Shown: one piece after another, positions 42,752 through 51,938 of the stretch
How the letters are laid out: each line of letters opens with the position of its first letter
How positions within the stretch are numbered: the stretch's first letter is position 1
NCBI RefSeq assembly: GCF_022811845.1
Contig: NZ_CP064266.1
Coordinates: forward strand, 1,240,001 to 1,304,000
From: Bacillus pseudomycoides
GTDB taxonomy: Bacteria > Bacillota > Bacilli > Bacillales > Bacillaceae_G
Direction: 5' to 3'
Length of the DNA stretch: 64,000 nt
Made by a program: the position numbers and the translations under genes
The notes under the pieces: model-generated
Seen by the model: only the letters and a program-made list of their open reading frames with translations
Databases searched by the model: none
What the model was told of the DNA's origin: nothing

Positions 42752-43795
42752 CTACTCTTCAATAATAATATGATGCCCTGCTGCTTTCGTTAAACGGTTC
42801 ATAATCGCATTCCCAATTCCTTCATTCGGAAATGACTCACTAAAAATCACATCTACTTTACTTGCATCAAACGTGCGCAGCACATCATATAATTTCGTCG
42901 CAACACTTGCTAAATTACTTCGCACACCACAAGATAGCACCACATCTGCTTCATACACATGTTGATACTCTTCTGTTGTTAATACACCGACCGTATATCC
43001 TTCTTCTTTCTTTTTATCCACAAGTTGTTGAATGAAATCACGAGAGCCTTCAACGATACTAAGTGGCGCTTTCGGTGCATAATGCGTATATTTCATTCCT
43101 GGCGCCTTCGGTTTCTCTTTTTCATCCTTTAATGCAGGATCCAAAGAAACTGTTCCGATCACTTCCTCTAATTGTTCCTTTGTAATACCGCCTGGACGTA
43201 AAATCGTTGGCACTTCACTTGTACAATCTACCACTGTCGATTCAACACCAACACCCGTTGCACCACCATCAACAATACCAGCAATTTTCCCATTTAAATC
43301 CTCATATACGTGATACGCAAGCGTTGGACTTGGACGTCCAGAACGATTGGCACTTGGTGCCGCAACAGGTACATTTGCTACTTCAATAAGAGCAAGCGCC
43401 ACTGGATGATCCGGCATTCTCACTCCGACCGTATCTAATCCTGCTGTAACCTTCTCTGAAATCCCATCTTTTTTAGGCAAAATAATCGTTAATGGCCCCG
43501 GCCAAAAATGCTTCATTAATTCTTCCGCAACTGGCGTAATTTCTCTAACAATTTCTCCTAATTGTGATTTTGCACCAATGTGGACAATCAGTGGATTATC
43601 ACTCGGTCTGCCTTTTGCTTCAAAAATTTTCGCAATCGCTTCATCATTCATCGCATTTGCTCCTAGTCCATAAACCGTTTCAGTTGGAAAGGCAATCGCT
43701 TCATTTTCTCTTAATAATCTTGCTGCTTCTTGTAATTGTGGATAATCTTTTTTTATTTCCACAATATTATCCACAACCCACATATTTGTATGCAT
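42752..43795 (-). CDS. tsaC: L-threonylcarbamoyladenylate synthase
   Basis: Makes threonylcarbamoyl-AMP from threonine, bicarbonate and ATP for the t6A tRNA modification. It has 347 residues: a YrdC domain (about 20-205; AIAFPTETVYGLGANA, KGRPSDNPLIVHI, APSANRSGRPSPT) plus a C-terminal Sua5 domain (APGMKYTHYAPKAPLSI). This longer form is the Sua5/YwlC type. It heads the tsaC-mntP group. Confidence 0.93.
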   Translation of the reverse strand: MHTNMWVVDNIVEIKKDYPQLQEAARLLRENEAIAFPTETVYGLGANAMNDEAIAKIFEAKGRPSDNPLIVHIGAKSQLGEIVREITPVAEELMKHFWPGPLTIILPKKDGISEKVTAGLDTVGVRMPDHPVALALIEVANVPVAAPSANRSGRPSPTLAYHVYEDLNGKIAGIVDGGATGVGVESTVVDCTSEVPTILRPGGITKEQLEEVIGTVSLDPALKDEKEKPKAPGMKYTHYAPKAPLSIVEGSRDFIQQLVDKKKEEGYTVGVLTTEEYQHVYEADVVLSCGVRSNLASVATKLYDVLRTFDASKVDVIFSESFPNEGIGNAIMNRLTKAAGHHIIIEE

Positions 43796-43872
43796 TTTTT
43801 CACACGTCCTTTTCTTCCATGAAATACTTGTCTATTGTTAGTTTACTATGACATTTATCCAAAAGACAAACA

Positions 43873-43901
43873 AGGTTTATCCACAAAATGTGGATAAACC
43901 T
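43873..43901 (-). terminator. ywlB terminator
   Basis: AGGTTTATCCACA / TGTGGATAAACCT, a 13-bp stem with a 3-nt loop placed just after the ywlB stop and followed by TTGTTTGTCTTTT on the minus strand. Confidence 0.75.
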
Positions 43902-43903
43902 AA

Positions 43904-44362
43904 TTAATCCGTGGATAACTTTGTGAATAGCTGACAATTTAGTATTATTACATTCTGCTGTTTTATATTTTCACAAAAATGTTCTAGTTGCTGAATATCA
44001 TCTGGAACTTGATCTTTTTTCACAGATGTAAAGTCGAAAAACTGAAATATCGTCACAGATTGTGGATGATTTGTGAGTAAATATACTTGCCAGATACTTT
44101 TCTCTTTCATATACTGCAAAAACATTTCAAAAAAATATAAGAAAGTCTTGTTATCCACAGCAGCTGTGAACAAACAAGAACGAATGAGTGCATTCTCCCC
44201 TTTTTGTTCATAACCAATAACAGCTTGGATTTCTCCGTTATCTTCCAATATCATAAATTGTCCGTATAACTCATTTATTTTATCATCTTTTTTATTAGCT
44301 TGTCCGAAAAAAGAATGTAACCTCTCAACATCATCTTTTGTAGCAAAATAAGTCTTTTTCAC
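43904..44362 (-). CDS. ywlB: YwlB-like GNAT-type acetyltransferase
   Basis: Protein of 152 residues that shows a weak GNAT fold (ILEDNGEIQAVIGYEQ, then FLQYMKEKSIWQVYLLTN, IFQFFDF). The acetyl-CoA loop is not well conserved, so activity is uncertain. The start is GTG after GAGGAGGG. It lies between spoIIR and tsaC, the position of ywlB in Bacillus subtilis; the name rests on that synteny. Confidence 0.72.
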   Translation of the reverse strand: MKKTYFATKDDVERLHSFFGQANKKDDKINELYGQFMILEDNGEIQAVIGYEQKGENALIRSCLFTAAVDNKTFLYFFEMFLQYMKEKSIWQVYLLTNHPQSVTIFQFFDFTSVKKDQVPDDIQQLEHFCENIKQQNVIILNCQLFTKLSTD

Positions 44363-44412
44363 AGCAAATCCCTCCTCATTTCTATATATGAGAAGGGATT
44401 TAAAATTAGTAC

Positions 44413-45258
44413 TTATTTAGAAAATAACGAGGAGAATACCTCTACAATAAACAATTTAACTTCTGGTTCCTCCTGCTCTTCTACTTCTACTGTTTCAATC
44501 TTTTGCTTCTTTTCCACAGGTTGTTCTGTTTTCTCCACAAGTTGTTTTCCCTCTTGTTTTACGCCTTTTTCTTGTACAACCTTTTCGTTTGATTCTTTCA
44601 CGGTAGTCTGCACTTTTGAAGCAGCCTCTTTTGTCGATGATTCTTGTTCTAGTTTTTGTTTCGATACAAATTCTTTATCTTGTTTTTTCGATACTTCTTC
44701 TTTTTCTTCCTTTGTTTCTACTGGCTGTTCTTCCTCATCAATTGATTCCGCTTTTACAGCTGATCCGCTAGAAAAATCTAGGAAACACATTGGCGGGAAT
44801 AGCACGCACCACCAATTTGCTCCTTCACCTTTACCAATTGAAATAAGTACTGCTTCATACTCCCCTGCCGGATAAATAAAATTTCCATATACCTTTGTAG
44901 GGAATTTAATATTTTTACCAAATGTAACTTGAAACGACTCCTTACTTCCCTCTCGTTTTAATGTTTTCTCAACCGTTTTTTCAATTTCCGGGATGTGACT
45001 TTGAATGACACGACGTGCATCCTCAAACGATTTCAAATCTGCTACCCAGCCATCAATTTGTGCCTTTACTTCATCGCGCACTTTACGCTTTAACGCTTGA
45101 TCTTTATCTGAATCACTGTTTGCTAAAATACGTAATCGTACAGCTTCTTTTGGAATCACTGTAGACCCCTTCGCATCAGCTTTCATATATCCAAACTGCA
45201 CAAGTAGCTGTGCACCAATTAATAATAAAAGAAAATAGGCAATCGCTTGTTTTTTCAT
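44413..45258 (-). CDS. spoIIR: Stage II sporulation protein R (SpoIIR)
   Basis: Signal protein made in the forespore and secreted into the intermembrane space to trigger SpoIIGA to process pro-sigma-E. It has 281 residues. An N-terminal signal or anchor spans about 3-22, then EAVRLRILANSDSDKDQALKRKVRD (family start, spread over about 36-60) and ANWWCVLFPPMCFLDF. The last 85 or so residues are a lysine/glutamate-rich tail, so it is longer than typical SpoIIR. ATG at 45258 is chosen since the upstream frame runs into a dispersed repeat. Confidence 0.93.
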   Translation of the reverse strand: MKKQAIAYFLLLLIGAQLLVQFGYMKADAKGSTVIPKEAVRLRILANSDSDKDQALKRKVRDEVKAQIDGWVADLKSFEDARRVIQSHIPEIEKTVEKTLKREGSKESFQVTFGKNIKFPTKVYGNFIYPAGEYEAVLISIGKGEGANWWCVLFPPMCFLDFSSGSAVKAESIDEEEQPVETKEEKEEVSKKQDKEFVSKQKLEQESSTKEAASKVQTTVKESNEKVVQEKGVKQEGKQLVEKTEQPVEKKQKIETVEVEEQEEPEVKLFIVEVFSSLFSK

Positions 45259-45365
45259 GTCTTTGCACCGTCCCTTCTGGTAAACAGTGTAGACACACTT
45301 GTCTCTTTCTAAACTATTAAATTCTAAATCTATAGAAAAACTTTCAAGAAATTGATACAAGCCCT

Positions 45366-45455
45366 TTCCTTTTTGGTGGAAGAGAGCGTCCAACTACCTA
45401 TAGATACGGTCACAGTACTTTTTTTGATCCCATGCCATGCGAAAACAGAGAGAGA
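45366..45455 (-). repeat. Dispersed repeat, family 2 (inverse copy)
   Basis: Reverse-orientation copy with pieces CTTTTTGGTGGAAGAGAG, ATACGGTCACAGTAC and GATCCCATGCCATGCG, matching the complement of the copies near 42446 and 58480. It lies in the 383-nt spoIIR-prmC gap, in which no other gene was seen. Confidence 0.65.
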
Positions 45456-45621
45456 AAATGAGCGGAGGTCTTCTTTTGCTTTCATAACCGCGATTTGCAT
45501 GTACAAAGTCAACATGAATTGATATAGATACAAGTCAGAGAATCAAGCATAAATCCTTTTTCTTTTTTGTGCTTCGTGGCAGTGACTTATATGCCCGACA
45601 CTCAAAATAGATTTATATAAA

Positions 45622-45651
45622 AATGGAGTAAGGCTCTATCCCTACTCCATT
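45622..45651 (-). terminator. prmC terminator
   Basis: AATGGAGTA / TACTCCATT stem overlapping the prmC stop codon, followed by a T-rich tract on the minus strand. Confidence 0.75.
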
Positions 45652-46493
45652 TCTGCAAAGACCATACGATCTTTTCCGTTAATATCAAAAACAACTTCTA
45701 CATGAGCATGCGGAAATGTCTGCTGCAACAATCCTTTCACATCTTCCCCTTGCCCTATGCCTACTTCAAAGGCAACAATCGCCTTCCTTTGCAAGATATT
45801 TGGCAATTCTTCCATAAAACGGCGATAAAAATCAAGTCCATCTTCCCCGCCAACAAGGGCACGCTTTGGTTCATGCTCTTTTACAACCGGAGAAAGGCCT
45901 CTCCAGTCTTCTTCTGGAATATAAGGTGGATTCGAAACAACAACATCTAACTTTTGTCCCGTTTCATAAAATGGTGATAGTAAATCACCATGATAGAACG
46001 TTACATTAGCACCTAATGCATTTGCATTTTCTTGCGCAACTTCAATCGACTCCTGTGCAATATCCACTGTATATACATGAAGATTTTGATTTTCTAAGGC
46101 AAGTGTAATTGAAATAGCTCCACTTCCCGTACCAATATCAGCTACATGTAGTTCCTGCTTCCCAAACATACGCTGGACTCTATCTAGCACACCTACTATA
46201 AGCTCTTCTGTTTCTGGCCTTGGTATTAACACCTCTTCATTTACAAAAAACGAACGACCATAAAACATTTCATATCCAATCATATATTGAACAGGAATCC
46301 CATCAACGTGTTTGTGAATAAATTCCGTAAAAGTCTTCTCTTGTTCCTCAGGTATTTCTTCGCGCATATTCATCATTAAACCTGTTCGGTTCGTCTTTAA
46401 TACATGACAAAGGACGATTTCTCCCGCATTTTCATCTCGTCCATTTTCCTGTAAAAAAGAAGAAGCCCATTTCAGGGCTTCATAGACACGCAT
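45642..46493 (-). CDS. prmC: Release factor glutamine methyltransferase PrmC
   Basis: Methylates the glutamine of the GGQ motif in release factors, using S-adenosylmethionine. It has 283 residues. The SAM site VADIGTGSGAISITLAL is near 115 and the catalytic NPPYIPEEDW near 185. Its ATG shares a base with the prfA stop (TAATG), coupling the enzyme to its substrate. Confidence 0.96.
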   Translation of the reverse strand: MRVYEALKWASSFLQENGRDENAGEIVLCHVLKTNRTGLMMNMREEIPEEQEKTFTEFIHKHVDGIPVQYMIGYEMFYGRSFFVNEEVLIPRPETEELIVGVLDRVQRMFGKQELHVADIGTGSGAISITLALENQNLHVYTVDIAQESIEVAQENANALGANVTFYHGDLLSPFYETGQKLDVVVSNPPYIPEEDWRGLSPVVKEHEPKRALVGGEDGLDFYRRFMEELPNILQRKAIVAFEVGIGQGEDVKGLLQQTFPHAHVEVVFDINGKDRMVFAEME

Positions 46494-47560
46494 TACTCAG
46501 CTGCCTCCATCTTTTGCGCTTGATCTTCCATCACTAAGGCGTTAATGAAATCATCTAACTTACCTTGTAAGATTTGATCTAGCTTTTGAATCGTTAAACC
46601 GATTCGATGGTCTGTAACACGGTTTTGCGGGAAGTTATACGTACGGATACGCTCTGAACGGTCTCCTGTACCAACAGCTTGCTTACGGTTTTGATCGTAC
46701 TCAGCCTGAGCTTCTTGTTGGAACTTATCATAAACACGCGCACGTAATACTTTCATTGCTTTTTCTTTGTTCTTAATTTGTGATTTTTCATCCTGACAAG
46801 ATACAACTACACCAGTCGGTAAATGCGTTAAACGTACCGCTGACATCGTTGTATTAACACTTTGTCCACCAGGTCCACTAGAAGCAAACGTATCAACACG
46901 AACATCTTTTTCATGAATATCAATTTCTACTTCTTCCGCTTCTGGTAATACAGCTACAGTTGCTGTAGAAGTATGGATACGTCCCCCAGACTCTGTTTCC
47001 GGAACACGTTGCACACGGTGTGCACCATTTTCAAACTTCAATTTTGCGAAAGCACCTTTACCGTTGATCATAAAGATAATCTCTTTATATCCACCTAATT
47101 CTGTATAGCTCGCCTCGATAATTTCAGTTTTCCAACCTTGCACCTCAGCATAACGGCTATACATACGGTATAAATCACCGGCAAATAAAGCAGCCTCATC
47201 GCCACCAGCAGCACCACGTACCTCCACGATAACGTTTTTATCATCGTTCGGGTCTTTTGGAACAAGTAAAATTTTCAGACGCTCTGATAATTCCTTCTCT
47301 TGCTTCTCTAAATCAGAAACTTCTTCCTTTACCATTTCACGCATGTCAGCATCTAACTTATCTTCTAACATTGCCTTCGCGTCTCTTAATTGCTCACGAA
47401 CATCTTTATACTCACGGTACACCTCTACCGTTTCTTGAATATCAGATTGTTCCTTTGAATATTCACGAAGCTTATTCGAATCACTAATAACCTCTGGATC
47501 ACTTAATAATTCGTTTAACTTCTCATAACGATCTTCTACAGCTTGCAAACGATCTAACAC
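46493..47560 (-). CDS. prfA: Peptide chain release factor 1
   Basis: Terminates translation at UAA and UAG. It has 355 residues. The GGQ loop is SSGPGGQSVNTTMSAVRLTH and the codon-recognition PxT-type loop lies just before it. GTG at 47560 is chosen, preceded by GAGGTGAAT; a GTG three codons earlier is inside that site. Confidence 0.95.
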   Translation of the reverse strand: MLDRLQAVEDRYEKLNELLSDPEVISDSNKLREYSKEQSDIQETVEVYREYKDVREQLRDAKAMLEDKLDADMREMVKEEVSDLEKQEKELSERLKILLVPKDPNDDKNVIVEVRGAAGGDEAALFAGDLYRMYSRYAEVQGWKTEIIEASYTELGGYKEIIFMINGKGAFAKLKFENGAHRVQRVPETESGGRIHTSTATVAVLPEAEEVEIDIHEKDVRVDTFASSGPGGQSVNTTMSAVRLTHLPTGVVVSCQDEKSQIKNKEKAMKVLRARVYDKFQQEAQAEYDQNRKQAVGTGDRSERIRTYNFPQNRVTDHRIGLTIQKLDQILQGKLDDFINALVMEDQAQKMEAAE

Positions 47561-47634
47561 ATCATTCACCTCAACATCCTAGTATCTAATACAAATAGTA
47601 TATGGTACTTAATCAAAAAAACGCAAATTATATT

Positions 47635-47660
47635 TAAAAGCGGAAGCGGATTGCCCCACT
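47635..47660 (+). repeat. Partial family 1 repeat
   Basis: A short piece, TTAAAAGCGGAAGCGGATTG, matching the start of the family 1 unit, lies between prfA and tdk with no full unit. Confidence 0.5.
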
Positions 47661-47678
47661 CTTCATCTATTTCCGAAA

Positions 47679-47703
47679 AAAACCCGCTCTATGTAGCGAG
47701 TTT
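47679..47703 (-). terminator. tdk terminator
   Basis: AACCCGCT / AGCGAGTT stem with a short loop, right after the tdk stop and followed by a T8 run on the minus strand. Confidence 0.82.
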
Positions 47704-47706
47704 TAC

Positions 47707-48291
47707 TTATCTTTGTTTTGTAGGTACAGCATGACAATGACGACAACGTGGTTCATATGACTCTGAAGCTCCAACTAAAATAATTGGATCATCAAAAGAA
47801 GCTGGCTCATCATTAATTAAACGCTGTGTACGACTTGCTGGAGATCCGCATACAGAACAAACGGCTTGCAGCTTCGTTACATGCTCGGCAATCGCCATCA
47901 GCTGAGGAACTTGTCCAAATGGTAGACCACGGAAATCTTGGTCTAAACCGGCTACAATGACACGATAGCCACGATTTGCCAATACTTGCACCACTTCCAC
48001 AATGTCCCCATCAAAGAATTGCACCTCATCAATTGCAATAACGTCCATTTCCTCTGTTATATGATCAAATATATCGTTTGAAGCTGAAACAGGAACTGCT
48101 TTTACCTTTAATCCATTATGTGATACAACATCTTCTTCACTATAACGGTTATCAATACATGGTTTAAATACAATTGCATTTTGCTTTGCAAATTGTGTAC
48201 GGCGGATGCGGCGGATGAGCTCTTCTGATTTTCCAGAAAACATACTCCCGCAAATCACTTCAATCCAACCGTTTTGATTTATTAAGTACAT
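47707..48291 (-). CDS. tdk: Thymidine kinase
   Basis: Phosphorylates thymidine with ATP for salvage. Type II enzyme of 194 residues. The P-loop GSMFSGKSEELIRR is near residue 16, Walker B region DVIAIDEVQFFD near 88, and zinc cysteines are in VCSVCGSPASRTQR and PRCRHCHAVP. AAAGGAGAG precedes the ATG. It lies between rpmE2 and prfA, as in Bacillus subtilis. Confidence 0.97.
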   Translation of the reverse strand: MYLINQNGWIEVICGSMFSGKSEELIRRIRRTQFAKQNAIVFKPCIDNRYSEEDVVSHNGLKVKAVPVSASNDIFDHITEEMDVIAIDEVQFFDGDIVEVVQVLANRGYRVIVAGLDQDFRGLPFGQVPQLMAIAEHVTKLQAVCSVCGSPASRTQRLINDEPASFDDPIILVGASESYEPRCRHCHAVPTKQR

Positions 48292-48357
48292 TGAGCTCTC
48301 CTTTCATCTACTTTTTTTATCCAAAGTAGGTAAAGGTTTAATATTTTCGCAAAAAAA

Positions 48358-48387
48358 ACAGACAAGCGAATAGATACACTTGCCTGT
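48358..48387 (-). terminator. rpmE2 terminator
   Basis: ACAGACAAG / CTTGCCTGT stem followed by a T8 run on the minus strand, shortly after the L31 stop. Confidence 0.88.
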
Positions 48388-48399
48388 TTTATGTTTTTA

Positions 48400-48645
48400 T
48401 TACTTAAGACCGTATTTCTTGTTGAAGCGGTCAACACGTCCGTCTGCAGTAGCAAACTTCTGACGTCCAGTGTAGAATGGGTGAGAATCAGAACTGATCT
48501 CAATTTTTAGTAATGGATAAGTGTTTCCATCTTCCCACTCAACCGTTTCGCTAGATCCTTTAGTAGATCCGCTTAAGAATTTGAAGCCTGTGTTTGTGTC
48601 CATGAATACAACTTTCTTGTAATCTGGATGAATTCCTGCTTTCAT
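48400..48645 (-). CDS. rpmE2: Ribosomal protein L31 type B
   Basis: Large-subunit protein at the intersubunit bridge, 81 residues. The type B form lacks the zinc-binding CxxC pairs, as here (MKAGIHPDYKKVVFMD; SDSHPFYTGRQKF; GRVDRFNKKYGLK). Its expression is zinc-linked in other Bacillus. ATG at 48645 follows AAGGAGATG; the ATG three codons earlier overlaps that site. Gene order rho-rpmE-tdk is conserved. Confidence 0.95.
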   Translation of the reverse strand: MKAGIHPDYKKVVFMDTNTGFKFLSGSTKGSSETVEWEDGNTYPLLKIEISSDSHPFYTGRQKFATADGRVDRFNKKYGLK

Positions 48646-48790
48646 TCTTTTCATCTCCTTCCGCCCTGAATCATTTTCGAAACAGAGTTTTTCATCTTTA
48701 GCTGCAATCACAACTATATTGATGAAACACATATGATGAAATTATAACAAGGCTAACTTCATTTTGCAACTACCTGTTTTTAGCATTATT

Positions 48791-49090
48791 AAAATAAGTG
48801 TGGAAGCGGCTCGCCCAGAATGGGAGGGGGATGGCGCTTCTGACGTAGAGGCGCTTTTTGCCTCGCAGGAAGACGCGAAGCCACCGACCATTCTTGCCGC
48901 TGGAACTGGATATAAAATAAATATGGAGACGGCTCGTCCAGAATCGAAGGACATTGGAGCTCCCGACCAAGAATCGCTTTTTTGCTTCAAACGAGGGAGC
49001 GAAATGGCCGAAGATTCTAGCCGTCGGAACTGGATATAATTAAAAGTGAAGGTGGCTCGTTCAGCTCTGACCGGCTAAGGTCCTCTCGCA
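48791..49090 (+). repeat. Dispersed GC-rich repeat, family 1 (copy D, tandem)
   Basis: One well-conserved unit (48791-48915), one diverged unit (48916-49037) and the start of a third, head to tail. Hallmarks are AGAATGGGAGGGGGATGG, GAAGACGCGAAGCCACCGAC and GCCGCTGGAACTGGATAT. It occupies the rpmE2-rho gap; open frames through it are artefacts of GC content. Confidence 0.87.
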
Positions 49091-49104
49091 CAAAGACATG
49101 AAAA

Positions 49105-49133
49105 AACTCGCTTAGCATAAAAATAAGCGAGTT
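49105..49133 (-). terminator. rho terminator
   Basis: AACTCGCTTA / TAAGCGAGTT stem with a 9-nt loop, followed by TTTTTT on the minus strand, just past the rho stop. Confidence 0.88.
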
Positions 49134-49147
49134 ATCACCGTTTCCCT

Positions 49148-50419
49148 TTACTTTGTTGTTACATATCTTTTGGAATCTGCAACAATGTTTTGTAAAAATT
49201 CTTCATTTGTTTTCGTTTGACGAAGTTTACGTAAGAAACCTTCAACAAAGTCTGGTGTATCACGCATTGTTTTGCGAATACCCCATAGCTTGTCTAAATG
49301 TTCTTTCGGAATTAATAGATCTTCTTTACGCGTACCAGAACGACGAATATCAATCGCTGGGAAGATACGACGCTCAGCTAACGAGCGATCTAAATGAAGT
49401 TCCATATTTCCTGTTCCTTTAAATTCTTCGTAAATAACATCGTCCATGCGAGAACCTGTATCAACAAGTGCCGTCGCTAAAATTGTTAAGCTACCGCCCT
49501 CTTCGATATTACGAGCTGCTCCAAAGAATCGCTTTGGTCTATGGAATGCAGCTGGATCAATACCACCTGACAATGTACGTCCACTTGGTGGAATAACAAG
49601 GTTGTAAGCACGTGCTAAACGGGTAATACTATCCATTAAAATTATAACGTCTTTTTTATGTTCTACAAGACGCATCGCACGTTCCAATACAAGCTCAGCT
49701 ACTTTAATATGATTTTCTGGTACCTCATCGAAAGTAGAACTTACAACATCACCTTTAACAGAACGTTCGATATCCGTTACTTCCTCTGGACGTTCGTCGA
49801 TTAAAAGTACGATTAATTCTGCTTCTGGATGGTTCGTTGTGACACTATGAGCAATTTCTTTTAATAGTATCGTTTTACCAGCCTTTGGAGGCGCAACAAT
49901 TAAACCACGTTGTCCAAATCCAACTGGTGCAATTAAATCCATGATGCGTGTTGACAGCTTCTTTGGCTCCGTCTCCAATTTCATTTGACGATTTGGATAT
50001 AACGGTGTTAATGCAGGGAAATGCACTCGCTCTTTTGCAGATTCTGGGTCATCTCCATTTACTGCTTCAACCTGTAACAATCCAAAATAGCGTTCGTTTT
50101 CTTTTGGCGGGCGTACTTTACCAGAAACCTTATCTCCATTACGCAAATCAAAGCGACGAATTTGCGAAGCTGAAATATAAATATCTTCTGAGCTTGGAGA
50201 ATAGTTGATTGGACGTAGGAACCCAAAACCTTCTGATTGAATAATTTCGAGTACACCTTCCATAAAGAAGAAACCTTCTTTTTCTGCACGAGCTTTTAAT
50301 ATAGCAAAAATTAACTCTTTCTTTGTTAATTTGCTGTAATACGAAATCTTAAATTCTTTCGCAAGCTCATATAACTCTTTTAATTTCATGTTTTCTAATG
50401 CTGCAATTGACAAATTCAT
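49148..50419 (-). CDS. rho: Transcription termination factor Rho
   Basis: Hexameric RNA helicase that ends transcription of untranslated RNA, known in Bacillus to curb antisense transcripts. It has 423 residues. An N-terminal helical domain (1-45) precedes the cold-shock-like RNA site (EGFGFLRPINYSPSSEDIYI), then the P-loop VAPPKAGKTILLKEIA near 180 and VDTGSRMDDVIYEEFKGTGN. The start ATG has a weak site; a second ATG at codon 11 is no better. Confidence 0.96.
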   Translation of the reverse strand: MNLSIAALENMKLKELYELAKEFKISYYSKLTKKELIFAILKARAEKEGFFFMEGVLEIIQSEGFGFLRPINYSPSSEDIYISASQIRRFDLRNGDKVSGKVRPPKENERYFGLLQVEAVNGDDPESAKERVHFPALTPLYPNRQMKLETEPKKLSTRIMDLIAPVGFGQRGLIVAPPKAGKTILLKEIAHSVTTNHPEAELIVLLIDERPEEVTDIERSVKGDVVSSTFDEVPENHIKVAELVLERAMRLVEHKKDVIILMDSITRLARAYNLVIPPSGRTLSGGIDPAAFHRPKRFFGAARNIEEGGSLTILATALVDTGSRMDDVIYEEFKGTGNMELHLDRSLAERRIFPAIDIRRSGTRKEDLLIPKEHLDKLWGIRKTMRDTPDFVEGFLRKLRQTKTNEEFLQNIVADSKRYVTTK

Positions 50420-50647
50420 TCAGACACCACACTTTAAAATTATTCTCTTTTCACATGGGTAAAGGGAAAATATACGGAAGGCAAATACATAATAATGAAA
50501 GGCAATAAGTTCAAGTAGGTTAATATTCCCTATTGTAACCCTTTTGTCTAGTTTTAATCAATACGTTATAACACAAATACAAGAAGCGAAGACAAGAAAA
50601 ATTGTCTCCGCTTTTATATTGCTCCCATTTTCTCTATTTATAACATG

Positions 50648-50818
50648 TGAATAGCGGCTAGATCAAAGCTGATCGAGCCATTTCCACTTTTTATTTAATC
50701 CAGCTCCAGCAGCTAGAATGGTCGATGGCCTCGCGTCTTCCTACGAGACAAAATACGCCTCTTCGTCAGAAGCTCCATCCCCCTTTCATTCTGATCAAGC
50801 TGCTTCCGCTTTTTATTT
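50648..50818 (-). repeat. Dispersed GC-rich repeat, family 1 (copy E)
   Basis: A full unit with a partial neighbour in minus orientation (pieces AATCCAGCTCCAGCAGCTAG, CTACGAGACAAAATACGCC, AGAAGCTCCATCCCCCTTTC), ending at the glpX stop. The rest of 50420-50647 shows no gene. Confidence 0.83.
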
Positions 50819-51778
50819 AATAACTAAATTTGGTTTTTTGTTTAAGCTGTGACGTCCGTCAACGAAACGAACTGTTCCGGATTTTGCACGCATAACAAGG
50901 GATTCTGTTGTACCAACGCTTCCTTTAAATTGAACACCGCGTAGTAATTCTCCATCTGTTACACCTGTTGCTGCAAAGATTGCATCGTCACCTTTTACTA
51001 AGTCTTCCATGCGAAGAATACGATTGATATCTTCAATGCCCATTTTTTTGCAACGAGCTAATTCTGCTTCGTTTTGAGGAAGAAGTTTCCCGTGAATTTC
51101 TCCACCTAAACATTTTAATGCAACTGCTGCAAGAACGCCTTCAGGTGCACCACCAGAACCGAATAAAATATCAACCCCTGTACGATCAAACGCTGTATTA
51201 ATCGCTCCAGCTACATCACCATCATTAATTAACTTAATACGAGCGCCTGCCTTACGAATTTCTTCAATAATTGCTTGGTGACGTGGTCGATTTAAAACTG
51301 TTGCCACAACATCTTCAATATCTTTATTTTTTGCCTTTGCAACGGCACGTAAGTTATCGATAATAGGTGCGTCAATATCAACTGCACCAACCGCTTCTGG
51401 TCCAACCGCAATTTTATCCATGTACATGTCAGGAGCATGTAACAAATTACCATGATCCGCAATCGCAATAACAGCAAGTGCATTCCAGCCCCCAGCTGCC
51501 ACGATATTTGTTCCTTCTAACGGATCAACTGCAACATCGACACGTGGTCCATATCCCGTACCCAATTTTTCCCCGATGTATAGCATTGGCGCTTCATCCA
51601 TTTCTCCTTCGCCAATTACAACTGTCCCTTTCATCGGAATTGTATCGAACACATCGCGCATTGCTGATGTTGCTGCACCGTCTGCTTCATCTTTTTTCCC
51701 GCGTCCCATCCAACGCGCTGATGATAATGCTGCAGCCTCTGTTACACGTACTAACTCCATAGATAAACTTCTTTCCAC
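50813..51778 (-). CDS. glpX: Fructose-1,6-bisphosphatase class II
   Basis: Gluconeogenic phosphatase that removes the C1 phosphate of fructose 1,6-bisphosphate. It has 321 residues. Metal and substrate motifs are VIGEGEMDEAPMLYIGE and VDVAVDPLEGTNIVA, with GSGGAPEGVLAAVAL later. The start is GTG after AAAGGAGAGGG. It lies between murZ and rho like ywjI, with fba close by, so aldolase and bisphosphatase genes are neighbours. Confidence 0.95.
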   Translation of the reverse strand: MERSLSMELVRVTEAAALSSARWMGRGKKDEADGAATSAMRDVFDTIPMKGTVVIGEGEMDEAPMLYIGEKLGTGYGPRVDVAVDPLEGTNIVAAGGWNALAVIAIADHGNLLHAPDMYMDKIAVGPEAVGAVDIDAPIIDNLRAVAKAKNKDIEDVVATVLNRPRHQAIIEEIRKAGARIKLINDGDVAGAINTAFDRTGVDILFGSGGAPEGVLAAVALKCLGGEIHGKLLPQNEAELARCKKMGIEDINRILRMEDLVKGDDAIFAATGVTDGELLRGVQFKGSVGTTESLVMRAKSGTVRFVDGRHSLNKKPNLVIK

Positions 51779-51938
51779 AATAATCCCTCTCCTTTAAGTT
51801 TTAATATTTATGCCGTATTTTGTGAACCGTTTTCTTTCTATAAAGTAACACTTCCGTCAGCAGTGATTCTTCGTCCCCCATTAACGGAAGCATCACCACT
51901 TTACTCGCACGCTTTACCAATTAGTAAAACATACAATA

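Noticed and set aside
48742..49039. Three overlapping open frames in the rpmE2-rho gap
   Set aside because: They follow the tandem family 1 repeat and lack ribosome sites.
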